Shown here one piece after another: positions 18,022 to 26,379 of a stretch of 64,000 nt of DNA (the stretch's first letter is position 1; the number at the start of each line of letters is the position of its first letter). Source of the DNA: Gemmatimonadota bacterium. GTDB taxonomy: Bacteria; Gemmatimonadota; Gemmatimonadetes; Longimicrobiales; Gaopeijiaceae. Made by a program: the position numbers and the translations under genes. The stretch covers positions 1 through 64,000 of the forward strand of contig JABDLS010000051.1 in the NCBI GenBank assembly GCA_013002885.1. Direction: 5' to 3'. Below the pieces are notes generated by a model, which saw only the letters and a list, made by a program, of their open reading frames with translations, ran no database searches and was not told the DNA's origin.

Positions 18022-20556
18022 TCAGCCGCATTCAGAGTACCCGCATACGTGGCACTTCTTGCACCCTTCCTCGAAGGCCAGGTGCCCGGTACCGCAGTCC
18101 GGGCAGGTGCCCATGTCGAAGAGATCGGGCCCGGAGGGCGCAGCCGACATCTGCGTGCTGGTGCCGTCGTCCCCCGTACCCATGGTGAGCGGCAGGGCCT
18201 CCTGGACGCCCTCCTTTTCCTGGAGGTACCGCTCGATGGCCTGACCGATGGCGTCGGGCACGGAAAGGACCTTGTTGGGTCCGAGGCCCACGGCCCGGTC
18301 GCACGAGATACCCCGGAGCTGCTCTTTGACCTGGGTGATGGAGATCCCGGACCGTAAGGCCAGCGACATGAGGCGCCCGATGGCCTCGGCGTCGGCCATG
18401 GCAGCTCCACCCGCCTTGCCCAGCGTGCAGAAGACCTCGAAGGGGCGCCCGTTGATGTCTTCGTTGATGGTCACGTAGAGGTCGCCGAGGGGCGACATCA
18501 TCTTCATCGTGTAACCCCGAAGAGCATCCGGACGCTGGCGCTTGTGCCGGGCAGCTCCCGCCGTCTCGTCCCGATCCTCGAGTTCGGCCTTGATGGCGTC
18601 AACCTCGATCCGGAGGTTATGTGCCTCTTCCCGGGCGTCGGCGAGCTGATGATGCAACTCCGACACCTCGCTGGAGACGTCGGCTCCGACGTCTTTCTTC
18701 GCGGTGGCTCCGGTAGAGAGGACCTGGCCCTCCCTCGAGCCGTCGCGATACACGGTCACGCCCTTACACCCGAGCTGGAAGGCCAGCTCGTAGATCTCGC
18801 GCACATCTTCCTCGGACGCTTCACGAGGGAAGTTGGTCGTCTTGGATATGGCCGAATCGGTGTGCTCCTGGAAGGCCGCCTGCATGCGCACGTGCCACTC
18901 CGGCGTGATGTCGTGGGCCGTTCGGAAGATCCGTTGGACGTCTTCCGGCACCTCGTCGAAGTGGATGTGACCCTCCTGGGCGATGCGCTCCATGAGGTCG
19001 TCGGAATACCATCCACCCTCTTCCGCCATGCGCACGAAATCGGGGTTCACGTCGGGCATCATCACGCCCGCCTGGTTCCTCATGAACGCCACCGCGAAGA
19101 GGGGCTCGATGCCGCCGGAGCAGCCGGCGAAGATGGAGATGGTGCCGGTGGGAGCCACGGTGGTGAGATTGCAGTTGCGCAGCGTCCTTTCGGGGCGGAT
19201 CCGCGTTCCGTCTTCTCGCGCTGCCGCCATACCGTCGGGTCCCCAGATCGACTCTTCCCACGCCGGAAAGACCCCGCGGGTCTCGGCCAGGCGCTCGGAC
19301 GCGTTGCGCGATTCCTCGTTGACGAACTCCATGACTCGCTGGCCGAGCTTCACACCCTCGGGGGAGTCGTACGGAATGCCCAGGCGAACGAGCATGTCGG
19401 CCCACCCCATCACACCCAGCCCGATTCGGCGGATGTTCTGGGCCAGGTCGTGGATCTCCGGGAGCGGGTAGCGGTTGGCGTCGATGACGTTGTCGAGGAA
19501 GTGCGTCGCCAGGTGGACGACCGTGCGGAGTGCATCCCAGTCGACGCCTTCGTCGGGGTCGACCCCGGGGCGGGCGTCGTCCTTCACGAACTTGCCGAGG
19601 TTGATGCTGCCCAGGTTGCACACGTCGTAGGGGAGGAGGGGCTGCTCCCCGCACGGGTTCGTGGCCTCGTAGCTCCCGAGGGCCGGGACCGGGTTGTACT
19701 CGTTGGCCCGATCGACGAAGAAGGTACCGGGCTCTCCGGTCAGCCAGGCGCCGTGGATGATCATGTCGAAGATCTCCTGGGCACTCTCCTGCCCCACCAC
19801 CTCGCTGGTCTTGGGATCTACGAGGTCGTACGTATCGCCCTTCGACACGGCCTCCATGAAGGCGTCGGTGATGGCGACGGAGATGTTGAAGTTCGTCACC
19901 TGCGTCGTGTCGTTCTTGCACATGATGAAACGACGGATGTCCGGATGGTCCACCCGCAGGATGCCCATATTGGCACCCCGGCGCGTCCCACCCTGCTTCA
20001 CCACGTCCGTGCTGGCGTCGTAGAGCTTCATGAACGATACCGGTCCCGACGCCACACCCATGGTGGAGCGGACGGTGTAGCCCTCGGGGCGCAAACGCGA
20101 GAAAGAGAAGCCCGTCCCCCCACCCGACTGGTGGACCAACGCCATGGACTTGAGCGTGTCGTAGATACCGCTCTGTCCGTTGGACAAAGCGTCGTCTACG
20201 GGAAGGACGAAGCACGCCGAAAGCTGCCCCAGGGGACGGCCGGCGTTCATCAAGGTCGGCGAGTTGGGCTCGAACTTCCCGTTGATCATGAGATCGAAGA
20301 ACTGACGTGCGACCTCATCGACCGCCGAGTCCGACGCACCGTACTCCGAGTCCACGTCGGCGATGGTCCGAGCAACCCGCCAGAACATGACCTCCGGCTC
20401 CTCCGTCGGGTTCCCCTCTCCGTCCTTCTTCAGGTACCTGCGCCCGAGGACGATTCTGGCGTTCTCGGTGAGCTCCGCCTCCGGCAGGTCGTCGGGCAGG
20501 ACGTCGTCGAAGATCACGGATTCTCTCTGGGGACGGGGCTCATGAACGCGGATCAT
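18022..20556 (-). CDS. nrdJ: Adenosylcobalamin-dependent (class II) ribonucleotide reductase
   Basis: FEPNSPTLMNAGRPLGQLSACFVLPVDD, HQSGGGTGFSFSRLRPEG, EATNPCGEQPLLPYDVCNLGSINL, APTGTISIFAGCSGGIEPLFAVAF, C-terminal TSCPD-type domain and CPDCGTGHLAFEEGCKKCHVCGYSECG. Confidence 0.96.
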   Translation of the reverse strand: MIRVHEPRPQRESVIFDDVLPDDLPEAELTENARIVLGRRYLKKDGEGNPTEEPEVMFWRVARTIADVDSEYGASDSAVDEVARQFFDLMINGKFEPNSPTLMNAGRPLGQLSACFVLPVDDALSNGQSGIYDTLKSMALVHQSGGGTGFSFSRLRPEGYTVRSTMGVASGPVSFMKLYDASTDVVKQGGTRRGANMGILRVDHPDIRRFIMCKNDTTQVTNFNISVAITDAFMEAVSKGDTYDLVDPKTSEVVGQESAQEIFDMIIHGAWLTGEPGTFFVDRANEYNPVPALGSYEATNPCGEQPLLPYDVCNLGSINLGKFVKDDARPGVDPDEGVDWDALRTVVHLATHFLDNVIDANRYPLPEIHDLAQNIRRIGLGVMGWADMLVRLGIPYDSPEGVKLGQRVMEFVNEESRNASERLAETRGVFPAWEESIWGPDGMAAAREDGTRIRPERTLRNCNLTTVAPTGTISIFAGCSGGIEPLFAVAFMRNQAGVMMPDVNPDFVRMAEEGGWYSDDLMERIAQEGHIHFDEVPEDVQRIFRTAHDITPEWHVRMQAAFQEHTDSAISKTTNFPREASEEDVREIYELAFQLGCKGVTVYRDGSREGQVLSTGATAKKDVGADVSSEVSELHHQLADAREEAHNLRIEVDAIKAELEDRDETAGAARHKRQRPDALRGYTMKMMSPLGDLYVTINEDINGRPFEVFCTLGKAGGAAMADAEAIGRLMSLALRSGISITQVKEQLRGISCDRAVGLGPNKVLSVPDAIGQAIERYLQEKEGVQEALPLTMGTGDDGTSTQMSAAPSGPDLFDMGTCPDCGTGHLAFEEGCKKCHVCGYSECG

Positions 20557-20672
20557 CAGACGGCCAACTCCTGCGGTGTGGATAAGACGGTGGAAAACGG
20601 TGGAGTATGAAGTCGAAAAACGGCGGGAAGCCCTCCCCGCCGGTCATCTTGCTGTGGAAAACCCGTCGACCC

Positions 20673-20688
20673 CTACCAGATCTAGGGT
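20673..20688. promoter_or_regulatory. Candidate NrdR box (proximal)
   Basis: CTACCAGATCTAGGGT, imperfect match to the NrdR-box consensus acaCwAtATaTwGtgt; paired with a second box 32 bp away. Confidence 0.6.
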
Positions 20689-20695
20689 GAGGCCC

Positions 20696-20724
20696 AGTCT
20701 AGGCACCCCATATCTAGTGGTCAA
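20696..20724 (-). promoter_or_regulatory. Candidate sigma70-type promoter of nrdJ
   Basis: Minus strand: TTGACC (20724-20719), 17-bp spacer, TAGACT (20701-20696), upstream of nrdJ. Confidence 0.6.
20705..20720. promoter_or_regulatory. Candidate NrdR box (distal)
   Basis: ACCCCATATCTAGTGG (reverse complement CCACTAGATATGGGGT), NrdR-box-like, lying between the -35 and -10 elements. Confidence 0.6.
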
Positions 20725-20900
20725 GCCTGTTACACGACGCACCAGATGTTTGTCGTCACATCGTCACGGAGCATGGGGCATTTCGGTGTATATTCGGTAT
20801 TCGCGCCGTCGACGGCAAGGCCCGAGGGACATCTGCAGGTCGGGGGAAGAACGCTGTCCGGCCCTCGACTTCCACAGTCGCAGGAACCCGGTGACCGCGG

Positions 20901-23900
20901 TCAGAAGGGCAGCCCGACCCTCAGGTAGAACCGCGGCTCGCCGGCGGGCACCGTGGCGGTCACCAGGGGAAACGCCACCCCGCCGCGCACCCTCAGTTGG
21001 ATGTCGTAGAACGTCAGCATCTCCGCGGTCACTTCGGCGCCGCTCGATGCGATGGCAGTCCTGAGCGGATTCTGGAAGCCGGTGACCCATACATCGGGGC
21101 CCCACGCGTTACCGACGTCGAAGAACACGGACGCCATCATCCGGTCCAGGTGGATGGGCCATGCCCGGAATCCGGCGTGGATCATCCAAAGGGGAAGTCG
21201 GTACTCGGCGGAGGCGCTCCAGGCGTACCGCCCGAATCGGCTGGAGGGCTCGTAGCCACGCACGGGAAAGAAGAAGGACGTTCCCCCAAAGAGTTCGAGC
21301 CCGGTCACTGGCTCGGGCCGGCCGGTCGCTCCACCCACCCTGAAGTTCCCCGGGTCTGCGCCGGGCCCACCGGACACACCTCCGGATGCTCGGAAGGCGA
21401 GGACCTGGCGTGCGTGGCCAGCTCGCCAGAGGGGAACCGCGCCGCGCACGGAGCCCAACGCCTGGACGGTGGAGCGATCCGATCCCGCCACCGATCGCAG
21501 CGAGTCGGGGATTGTGACCTCCTGACGGACTCTACCCTGCACGAAGAGCCCCAGTCCCCGCGACGTCCCCATCTGGAAGGAATGGCTGCGTGTCGAGTTG
21601 AGCCTGAGAGAGATGGTCCCGTCCAGGAGCCGCGCCGAGGGCCGGAGCAGCTGGAACTCGTTGGTGGGCTCGAGGTTTCCCCCGAGAAGCCCGCGGTCCT
21701 CCCACACCATACCTCCTGAGAACGTCACCGAGCGATCCCACCTCCACGTCGGCGCCCGGAGGGTCACACCACCCTGCAGGAAGCGCTCCTGTCGGAGCAC
21801 GTAGAGCGTGTCGAGAGTAGCATCGCTCTGGCGGGTCGCGACCAGCTGCCCACCATCCTCGAACCTCTGTGTGGCGGAGAGGGTGAGAATCGGATTCCCA
21901 AGTCCGGCGTACGCATAGGACAACCCGCCGCTCAACTTGGTGGGTCCCTGTGTGGCGACCCGGGCGAAGAGCGTGTAGGCGTGGCGGCCCACGAGGTCGC
22001 GCCCCTCTGTCTGTATCCCTACGGACGGACCCAGGAGCTGTCGACCGGGAAGAGCCACGTCGGTGCCTCCGACGTTGACGACCGCCGCCGGGGTCCGGAT
22101 CTCGTCGTCGTACGAAATCTCCCAATACCAAGGGCGAAGCGTCGAGCCCGCCGAGTAGTCTCGCACCTCCCCCTCTTCGGGCGCCCGGACCGTCCCCGGT
22201 CCATCCGCGAGGAAGCGAGACGCCAACGGCGGTCGGACAGCTCCCTCCTCCGGCCGGAAGGGCACCCTTTCGATCTCCCAACCGTCGACGTGGTAGCCGC
22301 TCAGGTAGAGCCACTCGCCGGCGGGGTCCACCACAGGGTAAGCGACACCCGTTCGGACGTTGGTCACCAGCACCGCGTCCCCGACGGCTCCGTCCGAATC
22401 CACCGGAGCCGCGTAGGCGTTGAACACGCCTGTCCGGTCCGAGGCCCACACCAGCCACTGCCCATCTGCACTCCATCGGGGGCCGAGGTCCAGCGCTCGA
22501 TCGTCGGTTACACGTTGGACGATGGCTCCGGTGGACGCGTCCAGGACGACGACGTCGTGGCGGGCATCCGGCTCGAACCGGGAGGCGGAGATCCACCTTC
22601 CATCGGGCGAAATGCGCGGAAACGCCCAATGAACGTCCGGCCGGGCCCCGACCAGGACCCGGGTTTCTCCTGTGGCGAGACCATAGGTGACGAGCTCATT
22701 GGTCCCGTTCCCCTCTCGGACAGCCACCGCGAATGAGCCATCGGCGGATACCGCCGGCTGGTTCAGGCGAGCGCCCTCGGTAAGTCTTCGCTGTTCTCCG
22801 GAGAGGTCGAAGACGTACAGGTCTTTGTACAGGCGGTAGGGGTCGTCGAGCTCCAGTTGGCTCACCAGGAGCGACTCGGAGTCGATCCACGCCAGGGTCG
22901 CGAGCTGATTGGTCCTGCCGAGTGACCTCGCCTCTCCCGACTCCAGGTCGATGACCTGGACCTCCACGTCGGATATGCCGTCGGCCCGTGCATAGGCGAG
23001 CCATCGGCCGTCTGGAGAAACCTCTGGATAGAGTGCCCAGCGGGCGCCTTCGGTGAGAGCCTCGGGCTCGGTGATGGGCCCCAGGCGGCGGAGGGCCCGT
23101 TCGAAATCGGCGAGGCCCGCTTCAACCTCGGCTTCCCACACCTTCCACTCCTCCGTGAGCGAGGCGCCGAAGGCGCTGCGGCCGGCGGCGTCCAGGCGAT
23201 AGGGAATCCACTGACCACCGACGGCATCGACGAAAGCGCTCATCCTGTCCTCCCCGTGCTTGTCGAGGAGGTAGTCGAAGAACATGGTCCCGTAGAGGTA
23301 GGGACGGTTGCCGCTAGGCCATACCGGGGACTCGCCGGCCGCCTGCCCGATGCTTTCGAACCGTCCTTCCAGCGCCGCCGTCCGCAGCTGCATCTCGAGG
23401 AAGCTGCCCCGCGCACGCCCCGCCTGGGTGAGGCGTGACTCGTACCAGGTGGCGATTCCCTCGATGACCCACCGCGGGGTCCCGAGTTCGGGGAAGAATG
23501 GCCACTCGGCGGGAACTCGCCCGAAGAAGGCGCGCCCCAATCGGCCGATGGGATTGACCACATGATCCAGGTGGATGATGTGGGCCAACTCGTGGGTGAT
23601 GACCAGCTCCAACCACTCGTCCGCGAAGCCCAGGGAGAGGGCTTCGGTGGGAGGTCGGGCGAAGATGGTGATGCGGTTGGAGGGCGTGACGGCGGCGAAG
23701 CCGTTGGAGACGTCGGCGTGGTCGGTCAGCAGCAGGTCGATTCGGTCGTCTGGTGGCTCGATGAAGTGCTGTTCCAACTCGTCGTACGCGCGCTCTGCGC
23801 GGTCCGCGGCCTCCCGACCGAGGGCCTCGAGCTCCGCCGGGAAGGTGACCCGGAAATGCGCCGTTTCCAGGGTGCGCCAATCCTCGTCCGGCGCCTGGGC

Positions 23901-24026
23901 AACGGCCGAGCCCGGATGCACCCCTACCAGCGCGGCGACGGCGACGGCCAGTCCGGACAGGCGCAGTCCCTTCTTGATCCACGTCGGGCCGACTCCCCAT
24001 CTTCTGCGTCCGCTTCTCGAACTCAT
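20901..24026 (-). CDS. Exported gluzincin-like metallopeptidase + WD40-like/TolB propeller + outer-membrane beta-barrel protein
   Basis: Signal-like N-terminus; LELVITHELAHIIHLDHV (HExxH) and WVIEGIATWYESR; repeated PD40-like segments (YPEVSPDGRWLAYARADG, FPRISPDGRWISASRFEP, GPRWSADGQWLVWASDRTG); C-terminal barrel-like ending GGVAFPLVTATVPAGEPRFYLRVGLPF. Confidence 0.82.
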   Translation of the reverse strand: MSSRSGRRRWGVGPTWIKKGLRLSGLAVAVAALVGVHPGSAVAQAPDEDWRTLETAHFRVTFPAELEALGREAADRAERAYDELEQHFIEPPDDRIDLLLTDHADVSNGFAAVTPSNRITIFARPPTEALSLGFADEWLELVITHELAHIIHLDHVVNPIGRLGRAFFGRVPAEWPFFPELGTPRWVIEGIATWYESRLTQAGRARGSFLEMQLRTAALEGRFESIGQAAGESPVWPSGNRPYLYGTMFFDYLLDKHGEDRMSAFVDAVGGQWIPYRLDAAGRSAFGASLTEEWKVWEAEVEAGLADFERALRRLGPITEPEALTEGARWALYPEVSPDGRWLAYARADGISDVEVQVIDLESGEARSLGRTNQLATLAWIDSESLLVSQLELDDPYRLYKDLYVFDLSGEQRRLTEGARLNQPAVSADGSFAVAVREGNGTNELVTYGLATGETRVLVGARPDVHWAFPRISPDGRWISASRFEPDARHDVVVLDASTGAIVQRVTDDRALDLGPRWSADGQWLVWASDRTGVFNAYAAPVDSDGAVGDAVLVTNVRTGVAYPVVDPAGEWLYLSGYHVDGWEIERVPFRPEEGAVRPPLASRFLADGPGTVRAPEEGEVRDYSAGSTLRPWYWEISYDDEIRTPAAVVNVGGTDVALPGRQLLGPSVGIQTEGRDLVGRHAYTLFARVATQGPTKLSGGLSYAYAGLGNPILTLSATQRFEDGGQLVATRQSDATLDTLYVLRQERFLQGGVTLRAPTWRWDRSVTFSGGMVWEDRGLLGGNLEPTNEFQLLRPSARLLDGTISLRLNSTRSHSFQMGTSRGLGLFVQGRVRQEVTIPDSLRSVAGSDRSTVQALGSVRGAVPLWRAGHARQVLAFRASGGVSGGPGADPGNFRVGGATGRPEPVTGLELFGGTSFFFPVRGYEPSSRFGRYAWSASAEYRLPLWMIHAGFRAWPIHLDRMMASVFFDVGNAWGPDVWVTGFQNPLRTAIASSGAEVTAEMLTFYDIQLRVRGGVAFPLVTATVPAGEPRFYLRVGLPF

Positions 24027-24031
24027 CGGCC

Positions 24032-24697
24032 ATGGCCTCCGACACGAGCATCTGGTACCAACTGGGTCACGCCCTCGAGCGTGCCCGCCACACGGCTCCC
24101 ACTCCCCGAGCTGTCGTCACCGGCGACGACGAAGACAATGGCGAGGGCTCGGACAGCTTGACGATCCCGAGGCCCGAGATCCCGTCCAGCGATGAACTGA
24201 TGACCGCGGGCATCGCCCTCGTGGTGGACAAAGCACTCGAGGGGTGGACTGGCCGGCGCCAGCCGGGACTGATGCTCCTCCTGCGAGCCGCGGCGGCCGG
24301 GGCCGCGGCAGCGCTTCTCACGGACCTCATCCGACCTCTCCTCCGGGGCGATGCCGAGCTGCCCACGATGGACCCGGACACCGCGGGACGGATACTGGCC
24401 GGTCTGGGACAAGGCCTCGTCTACGGTGGCGTCGTCGAGCCGCGCCTGCCCGGGCCCGCCCTTCTCAAGGGGGCCGTATTCGGCTCCCTCGAGTACGCGG
24501 TGCGCCCCATGGGCGGTCTCACCGGCATCCTCGGATCGCACACGCCACAGCGGAAGATCCCCTTCGTCGGCGACGTCCTCGACGGTCTCGATGGGGACGA
24601 CCGGGCTTATCTGGAGCATCTGGTCTTCGGCATCGCGCTGGCCTTGATCTACGAGTCGGGTCCTTCGAGTAACGGGATGAGCCCCGACGAAGAGTAG
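24032..24697 (+). CDS. Hypothetical membrane-associated protein
   Basis: 221 aa ORF with alanine/glycine-rich hydrophobic segments (LMLLLRAAAAGAAAALLTDLIRPLL; LVFGIALALIYESG). No family confidently recognised. Confidence 0.55.
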   Translation: MASDTSIWYQLGHALERARHTAPTPRAVVTGDDEDNGEGSDSLTIPRPEIPSSDELMTAGIALVVDKALEGWTGRRQPGLMLLLRAAAAGAAAALLTDLIRPLLRGDAELPTMDPDTAGRILAGLGQGLVYGGVVEPRLPGPALLKGAVFGSLEYAVRPMGGLTGILGSHTPQRKIPFVGDVLDGLDGDDRAYLEHLVFGIALALIYESGPSSNGMSPDEE

Positions 24698-26379
24698 TCA
24701 TCCGCCGGTGCCATCGGTTCCGCCATGTACTCGCCGGGACAACTCTCCAGTCGGACGTCGCCCCCGACGGCATCTGTGGTCTCCCTCACAGTCGGAGGCA
24801 ACACACCCAGGAGTTGGCTGCCCCCGTTGGCGGCACTTCCGAATCCCCGGACGAAGCAGAAGGCACCGGGCCGTCGGGTCACTGCCGAGGCGACGTACCG
24901 TCGAGCGAAGCCATCCCATTGATCCAGGAGGATGTACCGGGCTGCCAGGGCATCCGCCAACTCCAGATGGGCGGCGGGCTCCTCGAAGAACGCGAACGCT
25001 CGGCTGGGGACACCGCTCTGGAGGTAGTAGTGGCGTGGCTTCCGGCTGAGGACCCGCTCGCCGTCGGGCAGGCCGTCGCCACTCCATGCGGCTGCGGCCA
25101 TGAAGCTCTGGACCCCGGGCCCGTAGCAACCCCACACGTCCCGAGCGCGGACGTCTGCGGGGCAAGCCGAAGACGTCTCCGTCGCTCTCCGCCAGGCGTC
25201 GGCTGCCGGCAGGAGCAAAGCGAGCACGAGTACCGTTCCGACCACGGGTACCGCCGCCTCTGGCACCCGCCGGGTTGCAGTGCGAAAGGCCACGGCGCCG
25301 TAGGCGAAGGCCAGGGGCAGAAGCGGAAGGGCGAACCGGTCTCCGCTCCAGACCGTGGGCCATAGGAGGACGACGCCCCAGTACAGTGGGAAGAAGAGCT
25401 CAGCTGGGCCCAACTCTTCTCGTACACGGATGAACCATCCGGCGCAGGCCGCGCCTACGAGCGCCACCCCCACTGCCGTGGCAGCGGGAGCATCGCCGCC
25501 CACGACGCCCACCGGCAGATGAGCGGTCGTATAGCCGACGGCATTCTCGGCGACCCGCCCCACCAGACCTCCGATTCCTACCGTGCCCAGGGACGGATCG
25601 TACGGGTTCACCATCCAGAACTCGGAAGCGTATTGGGCGACGCCCTGAACTGATCGAGCCCGGACCCACCACGCCGCCAGGGGGAGTCCGAGGGCGATCG
25701 ACGCTGCACCCAGCGGCCGCCAGGCTCGTCGGACGGCGAGCCAAGCAAAGAGCGCAAGGACCAGCGGCAACCCGGCCGATCGGGTGAAGTAGGCCAACCC
25801 CGTCGCAACGATCCCGAAAGCGAGCCATCGGGGGTCGAGGACGCGACCCTCGGCACCCACCCCGACCTTCGACCCCTCGTCCACCCCGCCCTCGGTCCGC
25901 CCGGAGCGGTCCGCCCGCGCCAGGGCGTAGAGCGCCATCATGGTGAAGGCCAGGAACACGGGGTCGGAAAGAACCCATTGGCTGTAATAGACGACACCCG
26001 CCGATACAGCCACGAGCAGGGCGACGGCAAAGGCTCCGAGAGGCTTCAGTACGCTCTCCGCCCACAGGTACGCGAAGGCCACCGAGACCACCGTGGCGAC
26101 GGCGGCTACGCTCTTGAGTGCGACCCACGTCCGGGCTCCGAGCGCGATGAGAAGCGCCAGAAGGGCCGGAAAGACCGGCGGGTATTTGGTGTGGGGCAGC
26201 GCTTCCGGATCGAAGATGTCGGTGTACGTCCCGTTGGTCAGCAGGCCGTGGGCCAATGCGATGTAGCCGGCGTTGTCCCCTCCAGGGTGCGGAAGGGGGT
26301 TCGCAGCGGTCCACACCACGGTTGTGGAGACGAGGGAGACGCCTCCCAGTAGGAGCAAGCGAAGGTGGCCCCGCTTCAA
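24649..26379 (-). CDS. GT-C fold integral-membrane glycosyltransferase-like protein (GT39/ArnT-like)
   Basis: MKRGHLRLLLLGGVSLVSTTVVWTAANPLPHPGGDNAGYIALAHGLLTNGTYTDIFDPEALPHTKYPPVFPALLALLI: acidic motif after TM1 and many TM helices. TTG start at 26379. Confidence 0.75.
   Translation of the reverse strand: MKRGHLRLLLLGGVSLVSTTVVWTAANPLPHPGGDNAGYIALAHGLLTNGTYTDIFDPEALPHTKYPPVFPALLALLIALGARTWVALKSVAAVATVVSVAFAYLWAESVLKPLGAFAVALLVAVSAGVVYYSQWVLSDPVFLAFTMMALYALARADRSGRTEGGVDEGSKVGVGAEGRVLDPRWLAFGIVATGLAYFTRSAGLPLVLALFAWLAVRRAWRPLGAASIALGLPLAAWWVRARSVQGVAQYASEFWMVNPYDPSLGTVGIGGLVGRVAENAVGYTTAHLPVGVVGGDAPAATAVGVALVGAACAGWFIRVREELGPAELFFPLYWGVVLLWPTVWSGDRFALPLLPLAFAYGAVAFRTATRRVPEAAVPVVGTVLVLALLLPAADAWRRATETSSACPADVRARDVWGCYGPGVQSFMAAAAWSGDGLPDGERVLSRKPRHYYLQSGVPSRAFAFFEEPAAHLELADALAARYILLDQWDGFARRYVASAVTRRPGAFCFVRGFGSAANGGSQLLGVLPPTVRETTDAVGGDVRLESCPGEYMAEPMAPADDYSSSGLIPLLEGPDS

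Noticed and set aside
18544-20610. 688-aa plus-strand ORF antisense to nrdJ
   Set aside because: The opposite strand encodes unmistakable class II RNR. Long antisense ORFs are expected in GC-rich coding DNA because TTA, CTA and TCA sense codons are rare; the translation shows no family motif.
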